Assembly (NCBI GenBank): GCA_002418885.1
Contig: DIEZ01000042.1
Location: forward strand, 1 to 25,821
Reading direction: 5' to 3'
Source: Syntrophaceae bacterium UBA5761
Lineage (GTDB): Bacteria; Desulfobacterota; Syntrophia; Syntrophales; UBA4778
DNA length: 25,821 bases
Under the pieces are notes generated by a model, which was given only the letters and a program-made list of their open reading frames with translations, was not told the DNA's origin and made no database searches. Positions 1 to 8,025 of the stretch are shown here, piece by piece; position 1 is the stretch's first letter; every line of letters starts with the position of its first letter. The position numbers and the translations under genes are program-made.

Positions 1-756
1 GAACCCGCCGAACCCGCCGCCGCCGAAACCACCAAAACCCCCACCGCCGCGACCGCCGCCGCCGAGGAACATGAGCAGGATCAAGGGCAGGAGAGACCGG
101 CCCTGAGGAGTCGCCAGGAGCAGACCGAAGAGGACGGCCAGGATGAGTAATGAGACGAGGGTGCCGGCCCACGAGGCCCCTTTCTCCCGGGGGAGGCCTT
201 CCATCCCCCGGCGTGGCTGCGGGACGACGCGTCTTTCACCGATGGACGCCTTTGCATCGTCGGCAACTACGGCAGCCACGTCGAGCATGGCATTCAAGAG
301 TCCCCGTCCGTATTCGCCTTTCCTGAGAAAGGGCGCCACATCCCGGTCCAGGATCGCGCCCACGCGGCCGTCGGGGAGGATTCCCTCCACGCCGTATCCC
401 GTCTCGATCCTGACCTGCCTTTCCTTGAGGGCAAGAAAGATCAGGATCCCCTTGTCCTCGCCTTTCTTACCGATACCCCAGGATTGGTAAAGCCTGTTGG
501 CGTAATCCGCCGGGTCGTTGTCCCCTATGGTCGGCACCGTCGCCACGACGACGGATGTCCCGGTCTTCGCCAGGACTTCTCTCGCCAATGCATCCATCCT
601 CTGGCGGTATGCATTGGGTATTATGTTCGCAAAATCGTTGACGGCTCCCACCGGTCTCGGAAATTTTTCGGCCCCCTCACCGGAGGGAGCAAAGAACGAA
701 AGACCGGCAAAAAGCACCACCACCAAGAAAAACACTCGAGGCATGTTGAGTTTCAT
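1..756 (-). CDS. TPM-domain (YgcG-type) exported protein, C-terminus off the edge
   Basis: The reverse strand stays open for 252 codons to base 1, so the C-terminus is missing. Residues 1-29 form a signal peptide with a hydrophobic core (FFLVVVLFAGLSFF). A TPM domain follows (about 36-165), recognisable from the segments VNDFANIIP, VVVATVPTI, WGIGKKGEDKGILIF and RQVRIETGYGVEGILPDGRVG. A transmembrane segment lies near 205-235, and the visible protein ends in a Gly/Phe-rich tail encoded by bases 1-63. This is the standard YgcG layout. Family members are membrane-anchored, with the TPM domain outside the cytoplasmic membrane; their function is poorly defined and some TPM domains have acid phosphatase activity. 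The ATG at 756 starts the signal peptide; a second in-frame ATG lies four codons later and neither has a strong ribosome-binding site. The gene diverges from the lipoprotein gene. The family call is firm and the role is unknown. Confidence 0.9.
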   Translation of the reverse strand, partial: MKLNMPRVFFLVVVLFAGLSFFAPSGEGAEKFPRPVGAVNDFANIIPNAYRQRMDALAREVLAKTGTSVVVATVPTIGDNDPADYANRLYQSWGIGKKGEDKGILIFLALKERQVRIETGYGVEGILPDGRVGAILDRDVAPFLRKGEYGRGLLNAMLDVAAVVADDAKASIGERRVVPQPRRGMEGLPREKGASWAGTLVSLLILAVLFGLLLATPQGRSLLPLILLMFLGGGGRGGGGFGGFGGGGFGGF

Positions 757-807
757 GCCGCGAAATCTACCACAAACATCAAATATTTCTATGGATTTTT
801 TCCGTCG

Positions 808-835
808 TTTACGATATTTGAAAATACAATAATGA
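808..835 (+). promoter_or_regulatory. possible sigma70-like promoter for the lipoprotein/HD unit
   Basis: In the AT-rich 111-base gap between two divergent genes, TTTACG (808-813) and TAATGA (830-835) are separated by 16 bases. It lies 32 bases upstream of the lipoprotein ATG. The match to consensus is only moderate, and AT-rich gaps give chance matches. Confidence 0.3.
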
Positions 836-867
836 TGTTGGGGCTTTTCGCCGGAAAGGAGGGAGCT

Positions 868-1518
868 ATGGGTGAAAAACTGTCATGGATGATAGTCGGT
901 ATCGTCACAGTTTTTCTTTTTTCGGGTTGTGCTTCGCTCAAGTGCCTGGACGGAAGTTGTGAGCGACAGATCCAGGTACTGACTATCACGAACGACGAGA
1001 TGAAGAAGGAACTCACACGCCTCGAGACGGAAGTCAAAGAGAAGGACAAGGAGATCCAGTCGACCAAAGAGGAAATCGCAAAGTTGCAGAGCGAGAAGGC
1101 GGCATTGACGGCACAGGTCAAAGACCTCCAGGAGTACATAGAGAGGGTCAAAAAGGATGAAAAGGCCGCGGTCAAGGCCGAAACGATCACAGAAGAGGAA
1201 GGGCTGCAGAAACCGGAAGCCGCGGCAACCGACAAGGAGGCCGGGGCAAAACCCCTGAGGATCAAGGTCCTGTCGGGCGACGGAAGGCTGGCCTCTGCGA
1301 GAGCGATGGCGCGGCGGATAGAGAAGTCAGGCCTCAAAGTCGAGATCGTCGACCACGCACCTCGGTCCAATTTCGCTGAGGACACTATCTACTATACGGC
1401 AGACGCGGAAAAAGAGGCGAAAGAGATCGCGAAGAGCCTCGGCGGGAAAGCGGTCCTGAAACCCATGACTTGGCCTTCCTCGTTCGGCATCATCGCCGTC
1501 ACGGGAAGGAAGAAGTAG
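868..1518 (+). CDS. lipoprotein with coiled coil and C-terminal LytR_C domain
   Basis: 216 residues. The ATG at 868 follows GGAAAGGAGGGAGCT, a strong ribosome-binding site; the reading frame is open farther upstream, but that part encodes no signal peptide. A hydrophobic stretch ends in the lipobox LFSGC, so Cys21 should be lipidated. The following Ala-Ser gives no inner-membrane retention signal, which suggests the outer membrane. Residues about 32-100 are a Lys/Glu-rich coiled coil, and 101-127 a charged Ala/Glu/Lys linker. Residues about 128-212 match the LytR_C domain (LRIKVLSGDG, APRSNF, TIYYTADAEKEAKEIAKSLG). LytR_C normally ends LCP cell-wall phosphotransferases, but no LCP catalytic domain is present here. 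The stop lies two bases before the GTG of the HD phosphohydrolase gene, so the two are probably translationally coupled. The function is unknown; periplasmic glycan or envelope binding is an inference. Confidence 0.88.
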   Translation: MGEKLSWMIVGIVTVFLFSGCASLKCLDGSCERQIQVLTITNDEMKKELTRLETEVKEKDKEIQSTKEEIAKLQSEKAALTAQVKDLQEYIERVKKDEKAAVKAETITEEEGLQKPEAAATDKEAGAKPLRIKVLSGDGRLASARAMARRIEKSGLKVEIVDHAPRSNFAEDTIYYTADAEKEAKEIAKSLGGKAVLKPMTWPSSFGIIAVTGRKK

Positions 1519-1520
1519 CC

Positions 1521-2939
1521 GTGAAAAGAAGGAAGGCCGAATACGCCTCCGTTTACCGGGGAAAGGCGCTGATCGCCGACCCGATCTACCAGTACGCATG
1601 GTTCACCGTCCCTTCCTCGGACTACCCGAAGGAATCGACGGAAAAGGACCTCATCGACTCCCCCTGGGTCCAGCGCCTGCGGCGGATCAACCAGCTCCAG
1701 AGCGCCCGCTGGGTCTACCCCGCGGCGGAGCACAGCCGCTTTCAGCACTCCCTGGGAACGATGCACATGGCCGGCGAATTCGGCCGTTATCTGCATCCAA
1801 GCCTCAAGGAGGTCTGCGGTGATGTCCCCTCCCTCAATTTCGTCGAGGAATTGCTCCGAGTGGCGGGACTCCTCCACGACATAGGACACGGTCCCTACGG
1901 CCACTTCTTCGACGACGAGTTCCTCCGCCAATTCGGCCTAAACCACGAACGGGTAGGCCAGGAGATCATCAAGAGAAAACTCGCCGGGATCATCAGAGGG
2001 ATACGGCGAAGCCCCACGGGCCCCTTTGAAGGCCGTGAGACTCTCCAGCCTGAACAGATCTCCTTCTTGATAAAGATGCCGGAGGAGCGCGACCAGCGGC
2101 ACCCGCAGTGGCTCAAGATGCTGCGTCAGCTCTTTTCCGGTGTCTACACAGTGGACAACCTTGATTACGTCCAGCGAGACGCCTACATGACGGGGTTTTC
2201 CATGGACATCGTGGACATCTCGCGGCTCCGTTTTTACTCCTTCTTCACTAAAGAGGGCCTCACACTTCACCAGGCGGGTATATCGGCCCTCAGCCGCTTC
2301 CTGAACGCAAGACTCAACCTTTACGCAAACGTCTATTACCACCGCACCACGCGGGCCCTCGACCTGCACCTGCAGGAAATCTTCCGCGAGACGATGGATA
2401 TCCTCTTTCCCCATCACCCCCTGGAGGAACTCGACGAATATCTCAAGCTCGACGACTGGCACCTCTTCGAACAGGTGCGCGCCTGGCCGCGGGCGAAGTC
2501 GGCGGCTAAGCGCAGGCTGGGGAAGGAATGGGAAACGATTCACGCGAGGGCCGTAAAGTGGAAGATGGCCTTCGCCTCTGAGCTCTCTATCGATGAGGTA
2601 CGGAAGGGCGCACGATTCTCTACCGCCGAAGATTATGAGAAGGAGATCCGCCAGTTCCTGACGAAGGACCTGAAAAATCTCGAGTTTCGCGTCGACCTCG
2701 CCACCCAGGACCCGCGGCCCCTAAACCCCATGGCAGAAGAGGAAAAACGTATCAACGTTTTCAACCCCCTCACAGGCCTGACCTCGCCGGAACCGCTCAA
2801 GGACATCTACCGTTTCATCCCCGCCCGGGTCGTCCATTTCCGTGTCTTCGCCCTCAACCACGACCACGACAGGGAACTCTCCGACGCGGCCGATAAGGCA
2901 CTCAGCACCCTGGGCTCCGGTTACAGGACTAACATCTGA
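1521..2939 (+). CDS. HD-domain phosphohydrolase, COG1078/SAMHD1-like
   Basis: 472 residues from the GTG at 1521, which follows the purine-rich GGAAGGAAGAAG; a TTG 51 bases earlier would lie inside the lipoprotein gene and is less likely. The metal site of the HD superfamily is visible: His76 in EHSRFQHSLG, His119-Asp120 in LLHDIGHGPYGH, and a later Asp in VDNLDYVQRDAYMTG. The N-terminal DSPWVQRLRRINQL is typical of COG1078 proteins. Characterised relatives include dNTP triphosphohydrolases such as SAMHD1 and several bacterial homologues, so hydrolysis of dNTPs or other nucleotides is likely; the substrate cannot be read from sequence. The protein is cytosolic, with no signal peptide. It is coupled to the lipoprotein gene upstream, an unexpected partner, and is followed after 24 bases by the convergent alpha/beta hydrolase gene with no obvious terminator between. 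Confidence 0.88.
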   Translation: MKRRKAEYASVYRGKALIADPIYQYAWFTVPSSDYPKESTEKDLIDSPWVQRLRRINQLQSARWVYPAAEHSRFQHSLGTMHMAGEFGRYLHPSLKEVCGDVPSLNFVEELLRVAGLLHDIGHGPYGHFFDDEFLRQFGLNHERVGQEIIKRKLAGIIRGIRRSPTGPFEGRETLQPEQISFLIKMPEERDQRHPQWLKMLRQLFSGVYTVDNLDYVQRDAYMTGFSMDIVDISRLRFYSFFTKEGLTLHQAGISALSRFLNARLNLYANVYYHRTTRALDLHLQEIFRETMDILFPHHPLEELDEYLKLDDWHLFEQVRAWPRAKSAAKRRLGKEWETIHARAVKWKMAFASELSIDEVRKGARFSTAEDYEKEIRQFLTKDLKNLEFRVDLATQDPRPLNPMAEEEKRINVFNPLTGLTSPEPLKDIYRFIPARVVHFRVFALNHDHDRELSDAADKALSTLGSGYRTNI

Positions 2940-2963
2940 CACCGCGCTCCTTCCCCTTACAGC

Positions 2964-3842
2964 TTACAACTTGAACGGTCTTGGCTGATCTCCCCCGCCG
3001 GACAGCGGAGGCAGTAAAAAATCGAGGACCAGTTCGTTGAACTCCCCCGGGCGCTCGAAGAAGGGGATGTGGCCATAGTCTATCATTACCCGGATCTCGG
3101 CCTCCTTTATCCTTTCCACGCCGTGATAGCCGTGAGAAAGGGGGAAGACTCGGTCGCGTTCACCCCAGACGATCAGTGTGGGACAGGCGACCCGGTGCAG
3201 ATTTTCCAGGACCGGTGATGCAATATCTCGCTTTACACGGCGGATGTCGACGAGGGAACGGATGAGCCTCAGCAGAAACGCCGGACGGCCGGGACGGTTG
3301 AAATACCCGTGGTAGAGGTCGATCAGCTCATCGGTCACGACAGCGGGATTTTTCACGGCCAGCTTGAAGAAGAGCGCCACACCCGAGCGAGTGGGCACCG
3401 AAGACAGCTCCCCGATCAAGGGCAACGTCATCCACCGCAGCGTCCAGATGACCTCTTCTCCGAGGCCGGCACAATCCACCAGCACCAGCTTCTCGACCTT
3501 CTCAGGAAACCGGATGGCATACAGGAGGGCGATGCCCCCGCCGAGAGACTGTCCGCAAAGTACCGCTCGCTCGATTCTGAGTTCCCGGAGAAAACCGTCC
3601 AGGAAGGAAAGGTAATCAAAGGGCGCGAAGGGCTCGCCGGGGATGCCTGTGCGGCCGAACCCAGGAAGGTCGGGGACGATCACCCTGTAGCTCTCCGAAA
3701 ACGCCCCGATGTTGTGCATCCAGATCTCTGCCGATGCACCCAGGCCGTGGATGAGGACGAGCGGTTCCTTTCCGTCGCCGAGAGCCCAGTAGCGGGTCTC
3801 GGCGTTGCTTACCGTGATGTACCGGTCCTGAGGCATTACCAT
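2964..3842 (-). CDS. alpha/beta hydrolase
   Basis: 292 residues with a complete alpha/beta-hydrolase fold. The oxyanion segment is LVLIHGLGAS (28-37), the nucleophile elbow GQSLGG gives Ser99, the acid is Asp230 in WGERDRVFP, and the base is His258 in DYGHIPFFERP. A short cap region lies near 130-205. There is no signal peptide. Related enzymes cleave esters, enol-lactones or C-C bonds in aromatic breakdown, and some act on PHA oligomers or acyl-CoA thioesters. It is the last gene of the minus-strand run, 61 bases after the PHA synthase, which suggests but does not prove a link to hydroxyalkanoate turnover. The start could be the ATG at 3842 or the one at 3836; neither has a strong ribosome-binding site. 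The fold is certain, the substrate is not known. Confidence 0.88.
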   Translation of the reverse strand: MVMPQDRYITVSNAETRYWALGDGKEPLVLIHGLGASAEIWMHNIGAFSESYRVIVPDLPGFGRTGIPGEPFAPFDYLSFLDGFLRELRIERAVLCGQSLGGGIALLYAIRFPEKVEKLVLVDCAGLGEEVIWTLRWMTLPLIGELSSVPTRSGVALFFKLAVKNPAVVTDELIDLYHGYFNRPGRPAFLLRLIRSLVDIRRVKRDIASPVLENLHRVACPTLIVWGERDRVFPLSHGYHGVERIKEAEIRVMIDYGHIPFFERPGEFNELVLDFLLPPLSGGGDQPRPFKL

Positions 3843-3903
3843 GAGTGTAACTTATATCTCAGCCCGCAAACCTGATTCCACTTTATCCGCACGGACGTCT
3901 CCA

Positions 3904-5703
3904 TCACCCCTTGAAAAAGGCGGAGACGAGGTCGAGGAACTCCGCCAGAAGGGTTCTGCTTACTACGAAGATGTGGCCGGCGTGCTTCTCGATTGTCCGG
4001 TTCAAACCGCCTCGACTCACGGAAACGTTACCCTCCTCCGTGACCCCCCACAATTCGCTTGCCACGCAGGAGCCCGGCGGTGCGATCACGTCCCGGTCGC
4101 CCCGGTAGTTGAAGATCGCGACACCGGCGTCTTTCAGGGCGTTCATGTTCACCGGCTTTCCGTCCAACGCCTTCACGGCCGAAGGCAGACAGTATGTTCC
4201 TTCATAGATCTGGTTGCCCATGTACAGCTTAGCGATCCACTCTTCATGGGCCCGCTCCGGGAACTTCGTGCCGTGCGTCACCCAGTAGAGAAAAGGCGCC
4301 GAATCTTCCAAGGCATCGGGAATATGGGCCCTCTCGTAAAGACCGCTCGCCATATAAAACTGAACCCCCGGTTGTGTGAGATTCATCCCCATCTCGATCA
4401 GCTGCGGGGGAACGTTCACGTCCCCGAATAGCTCTCTCATCAGATCCGGGTCGTAATGATTACGGATGACATCCCGCATAGGACGCATCCCCGATTCGTC
4501 GTCGTCCCACTTGACCGGTGAAGCCAGCAGGGCAACCTTACGGATGTCCATCGGAAGGCCCAAGGCCATCTTTTCCTCAGCCCGTCTCGCCAGATAAGAA
4601 ATGAGCAACGTTCCTCCCATACAATAACCCATGACATGTATTTCACTCCCCGGATGGAGGTGCTCCAGGATGTCGAGGTACCGGTCATGGACCGTTTTTC
4701 CGTAAAAATCGAGGCCCAGTTTCGACTCTCTGTAGCCGGGCTCTCCGTGATCCACGAGATAGAGGTCATACCCCAGCCTCAACATACCCTCGATCACGGA
4801 CTTGCCCTTTGCAAGGTCGTATATTTCGGGTTTGTTTATGAGCGGCGACGCCAGATAGAGGACCTTTCCGTTCGGTGGGATACCCTCCGGCCTTGGATAG
4901 TGGCGGAGGGTCAACGAATGGAGACTCGACCCCTCGACAACGCTGTACGGCATATACCCGATCATGCCTCCCGTCGCCCGATCGGAATAGTCCCGCACGT
5001 CGAAAGCGTCGTGGTTGTACAGGTTCTCAAAACGAACGCGGCATTCCTCAAGGTATTCATCGAAGGAAACAGAGGAGGTACCGCCGCTTTTTTTCGCCCC
5101 GTAAGGCATCTCTCCGCTCTGTAAGGGCCTGCCGGTAATAAGAACAAGAAAGCATTTCAGGAGGTCCTTCATTGCGTGCAGGCGCGTGAGGCCCCGGGAA
5201 TTGTAGTTGTTTTCCAAGAAAGCGAATTCGGCGAGGGTACGCTCCAAGAATTCCTTTCCGTCCGGCGTCGTTACCGTATACCGTGCTTTCTGCCGGTCAA
5301 AACGATCGTCCGACATGAAGTTGCCGCAAAAGTTGTACAGCATCTGGGCGTAACTCTTGTATATCCAGGCATTCAGTTCTCCGAAGACGTCCGGGTTCTT
5401 TTTCGTCACAACGGCAAGCCGGGCGTATTTTTTTATGGGCTCGGTTATCTGCGATTCAATCATGACCTTCTGCCGCGCCGCGGTCATAGCAAGGGGACCC
5501 AAAAATGGGTTTTCGCCGGCTGCTTCGAGGCAACGCTTCCAGTAAAAGATGCCCCTCGTCAACTCACCCCCCATCAGACTTCTCCAGGGGATGGCGGTGG
5601 TGAGACCCTCCGCGTTGTCCGCCGGCGTCACACCCATACCCGCCAACAACTCATCAGGGGACATCCCTTCTACGGACTCTTTTTTTCGGTTCACAGCCTT
5701 CAT
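3904..5703 (-). CDS. phaC: polyhydroxyalkanoate synthase (PhaC family)
   Basis: 599 residues, close to the size of class I PHA synthases, which polymerise (R)-3-hydroxyacyl-CoA into intracellular polyester. The nucleophile is Cys361 in the lipase-like box GYCMGG, as in true synthases, where hydrolases have Ser. The other triad members are Asp538 (GDRDVIAP) and His577 (AGHIFVV). The N-terminal part of about 230 residues is helical and carries recognisable PhaC segments (AARQKVMIESQITEPIKK, DDRFDRQKARYTV). The ATG is preceded by AAGGAGGT, an almost ideal ribosome-binding site. It lies 85 bases after the Fe-S protein gene and 61 bases before the hydrolase gene, all on the minus strand. No phaE, phaR, phasin or phaB lies nearby, but thiolases occur at the right end of the window. 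A divergent member acting on another acyl-CoA cannot be excluded. Confidence 0.85.
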   Translation of the reverse strand: MKAVNRKKESVEGMSPDELLAGMGVTPADNAEGLTTAIPWRSLMGGELTRGIFYWKRCLEAAGENPFLGPLAMTAARQKVMIESQITEPIKKYARLAVVTKKNPDVFGELNAWIYKSYAQMLYNFCGNFMSDDRFDRQKARYTVTTPDGKEFLERTLAEFAFLENNYNSRGLTRLHAMKDLLKCFLVLITGRPLQSGEMPYGAKKSGGTSSVSFDEYLEECRVRFENLYNHDAFDVRDYSDRATGGMIGYMPYSVVEGSSLHSLTLRHYPRPEGIPPNGKVLYLASPLINKPEIYDLAKGKSVIEGMLRLGYDLYLVDHGEPGYRESKLGLDFYGKTVHDRYLDILEHLHPGSEIHVMGYCMGGTLLISYLARRAEEKMALGLPMDIRKVALLASPVKWDDDESGMRPMRDVIRNHYDPDLMRELFGDVNVPPQLIEMGMNLTQPGVQFYMASGLYERAHIPDALEDSAPFLYWVTHGTKFPERAHEEWIAKLYMGNQIYEGTYCLPSAVKALDGKPVNMNALKDAGVAIFNYRGDRDVIAPPGSCVASELWGVTEEGNVSVSRGGLNRTIEKHAGHIFVVSRTLLAEFLDLVSAFFKG

Positions 5704-5788
5704 TTTTACCTCCTTAAAGCTGATTTTTCAGGGTCAACGAGCTCACCGGTTGTCTCCAGGGGTAGTGCCTGGGCGGGCTCAACCCGTT

Positions 5789-6814
5789 TTACAGCGGTTT
5801 TTCCGGGGGGAGCGTCTCGCCGAGGGCCAGCCGGCAGATATCGCTTATCATGTAATTCTTCATCCCCGCTTCTCTCACAGGCTTGTTCAGCGTCGCAAAA
5901 CACATCGGACAGAGGTACACCATCGCCTCCGCCCCGCTGTCCTTGGCATCTTTCACGTTCTTTTCCCGGAAAGGCGCGAAGTTCTTCCCCCGGGGAAAGA
6001 GTTTGAGGCCGGGACCGGCGATCTCCGCGCCGCAGCAGAGCGCATCTATCCCGTCGTATTGCCGCTTGACGCGCCGGACGCCGATGAGGTCGAATACCTC
6101 GTCCAGGAGCCCATCCTTCTCAGGCGTTAAGCGTGAGGCGCAGGGACGCTGGTAGGCAACCTTCATGTCCAGTTTCTTGACCTTGTCCTTGTGAGCCTTG
6201 AGATAATCCCTAAGGTACTCGAAGATATGAACGGGCCTGAAAGGCAAGGTGATGCCGTATTCCGGGGCGACACCTTTCAGCAGGCCGTAGCAGTCGTCGT
6301 GGACAAAGACGATTTCCTTGGCCCCCGACCTTGCGAGATTGTCCACCATAGCCCGCAGTCTGTCGCGCATGATGGATTCATCACCCATATGAGCGAAAAG
6401 GACATTGCAAAAATAATGTTTCCCCTTGAGAAGGGGTATCCCTTCGAAGAGCTGTCCCTGGATCGCCCAGGGCATGTTGCCCTGCATGACGCAGATGGAC
6501 ATGACACGGTCCTTTTTCTCAACCGGCCTCGGTTCCCCTTCCGGCTTGAACCTCTCCGCCATCTGGGCGCGTAGTGCAGGGTCGGTGAAATCCCCTAATT
6601 CCTCCAACCGCCGCAAGATCAGGTCGAAAGGACGGGCGCCTTTCGGGCAGTATTCATTGCAGGCGATGCAGGTGATGCAGTCCCTGAGCCAGTCCACCTT
6701 TTCACCCCTGACAAGCCTTTCGAACTCCTTGCTGCCGCTTTCCCGGTCGAAATTGAGATAATAACACCTCTCGAGACACTCACCGCAAAAATCGCATTTC
6801 TCTTCGTGGAACAT
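5789..6814 (-). CDS. CCG-domain Fe-S oxidoreductase (HdrD/GlpC-like)
   Basis: 341 residues. The N-terminus binds two [4Fe-4S] clusters: Cys7, 10, 13, 17 and Cys46, 49, 52, 56 followed by Pro. Two CCG-type cysteine clusters follow: HDDCYGLLKG for the first repeat, then QRPCASRL, DALCCGAE and YLCPMCFATL for the second. This layout is shared by heterodisulfide reductase subunit D, glycerol-3-phosphate dehydrogenase GlpC and lactate-oxidation subunits, which pass electrons to quinone, disulfide or a partner flavoprotein. No flavin subunit, membrane anchor or HdrA-like gene adjoins it. The start is set by GAGGAGGT eight bases upstream of ATG. The PHA synthase gene is 85 bases downstream. The first CCG repeat is degenerate, with one clear Cys. 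Electron transfer is well supported; donor and acceptor are unknown. Confidence 0.88.
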   Translation of the reverse strand: MFHEEKCDFCGECLERCYYLNFDRESGSKEFERLVRGEKVDWLRDCITCIACNEYCPKGARPFDLILRRLEELGDFTDPALRAQMAERFKPEGEPRPVEKKDRVMSICVMQGNMPWAIQGQLFEGIPLLKGKHYFCNVLFAHMGDESIMRDRLRAMVDNLARSGAKEIVFVHDDCYGLLKGVAPEYGITLPFRPVHIFEYLRDYLKAHKDKVKKLDMKVAYQRPCASRLTPEKDGLLDEVFDLIGVRRVKRQYDGIDALCCGAEIAGPGLKLFPRGKNFAPFREKNVKDAKDSGAEAMVYLCPMCFATLNKPVREAGMKNYMISDICRLALGETLPPEKPL

Positions 6815-6915
6815 AAGACCTCCTCACTTATCGTTATGATGTAGTCGTCGTGAAAGAATGAGAACCTCTACCCGGCTCGTATCCTCTCCCGACGCTACAG
6901 GTATTCACGGAGCAG

Positions 6916-6948
6916 AAAAAACCTGATGCCTGCCGCAAGGCGGGGGCA
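6916..6948 (-). terminator. possible rho-independent terminator after the Nudix gene
   Basis: Read on the minus strand, a GC-rich bulged hairpin (6927-6948, with core arms CCGCC and GGCGG around a four-base loop) is followed after six bases by six T residues (6921-6916). It sits 60 bases beyond the Nudix stop and about 100 bases before the Fe-S protein gene. The spacing between stem and T-run is longer than ideal, so termination may be partial. If real, it separates the molybdoenzyme/methyltransferase/Nudix unit from the Fe-S/phaC/hydrolase unit. Confidence 0.35.
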
Positions 6949-7008
6949 CGCGTCTTTCGTCACCGACCGGGAGTGTGCGAACAAGGCCGGCGCCGCCATC
7001 GACCGCCG

Positions 7009-8025
7009 TCACATTTCCATGTAGCCCATCGACGAGTAGAACGTCGCCCTGTCGAAGAAAATCATCATCCGGCGGTCGAATTCGAAGGCCATGTAAATGT
7101 CGAGCGGTCTTTTTGTCATACCGTGAGAAAGGGCAAATTCCCAGATATGCTTTCTCTTCAGGCTGAGCGCGCTCAATGCTTCGTGCAGAGTAAACCCTTC
7201 CTCCCGTTTTTCCCTTCCGAATCCCCTGAAATACCCCCGGATGTCCACACTCCGCCGGGCGCTATCCTTGTAAAATTCATCGGCCCATGTACTGAAAAGC
7301 TCGAGCACGTCATGGGCACGGCGGCGAAGCCTGTCAGGGTCATAGGAATGGTAGTTGGGGGTCGACCTATTCACCGAAACATCACGGAGCCAGTCGGCGA
7401 CGATGGTATCGGCATTTTCCCGGATGGTCTTGACAAGCCTGTCGGACAGAAGATTCTTCTTCCGTCTCCGCCCCCCATGCTTATCAACTGCGGCCGAGAA
7501 GGAGTCAATGATCGCCCAATAGTCGGATTTATTCCGGATGAAGGTCCGGACCGCCTTCATATTCGACCGAAAGGCGAGACGGGGGACCTTGTCGATGGGA
7601 TAGTATTTCACTGCGACGGTATCGCTGCCGGGCGTGATTTTCCCCGCCACCCGCAGCGCCTCGAATGTCAGGAATATCAGGTCACCGTAAAAATAATTGC
7701 TGCACGAATCCACATCGACAAGACTTACTATCTTACCCTTTATGCCGGTCTCTTCCTCGAGTTCTCTTATCGCCGCGTCCTCTATTCCCTCACCGACCTC
7801 GGCGAATCCCGACGGAAGACACCACGTACCCTTGTACGGCCTGTATTTCCTCTTGACGAGAAGAATCCTCCGATCCTCCTGCAAGATCGTCGAGACCACG
7901 GGAAGAGGGTTGTCATAAAAGAAAACATCGCAGGCGGCGCAGTAATCGCGGAGCACCCCGTCTTCATCCCGCTTGGCAACCGACTTGCCGCAATGAACAC
8001 AATATCGCCGCCCCGCCCTTCTCAT
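7009..8025 (-). CDS. Nudix hydrolase with zinc ribbon and C-terminal helical (RsbRD_N-like) domain
   Basis: 338 residues in three parts. Residues 9-32 form a zinc ribbon (CVHC and CAAC). Residues about 40-165 are a Nudix domain with a perfect Nudix box from Gly73 to Ile95, including the metal-binding REL.EE core. The N-terminal layout resembles NADH-pyrophosphatase-type and NMN/ADP-ribose-acting Nudix proteins, which cleave nucleoside diphosphates linked to another group. Residues about 190-338 are an added helical domain after a basic linker (GGRRRKK). Its pattern (ENADTIVADWL, REEGFTLHEALSALSL) resembles the RsbRD N-terminal sensor-type helical bundle; this match is from memory and uncertain. 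The gene overlaps the methyltransferase gene by four bases (ATGA), so the two are translationally coupled. The Nudix part is certain, the fusion is real in sequence, and its purpose is unknown. Confidence 0.85.
   Translation of the reverse strand: MRRAGRRYCVHCGKSVAKRDEDGVLRDYCAACDVFFYDNPLPVVSTILQEDRRILLVKRKYRPYKGTWCLPSGFAEVGEGIEDAAIRELEEETGIKGKIVSLVDVDSCSNYFYGDLIFLTFEALRVAGKITPGSDTVAVKYYPIDKVPRLAFRSNMKAVRTFIRNKSDYWAIIDSFSAAVDKHGGRRRKKNLLSDRLVKTIRENADTIVADWLRDVSVNRSTPNYHSYDPDRLRRRAHDVLELFSTWADEFYKDSARRSVDIRGYFRGFGREKREEGFTLHEALSALSLKRKHIWEFALSHGMTKRPLDIYMAFEFDRRMMIFFDRATFYSSMGYMEM

Noticed and set aside
1..63. Short GC-rich repeat array at the left edge as a non-coding repeat
   Set aside because: It is in frame with the TPM protein and encodes the Gly/Phe-rich tail usual for this family.
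484..867. Upstream extension of the lipoprotein frame
   Set aside because: It would cover the TPM gene on the other strand and bury the signal peptide; the lipobox and strong ribosome-binding site fix the start at 868.
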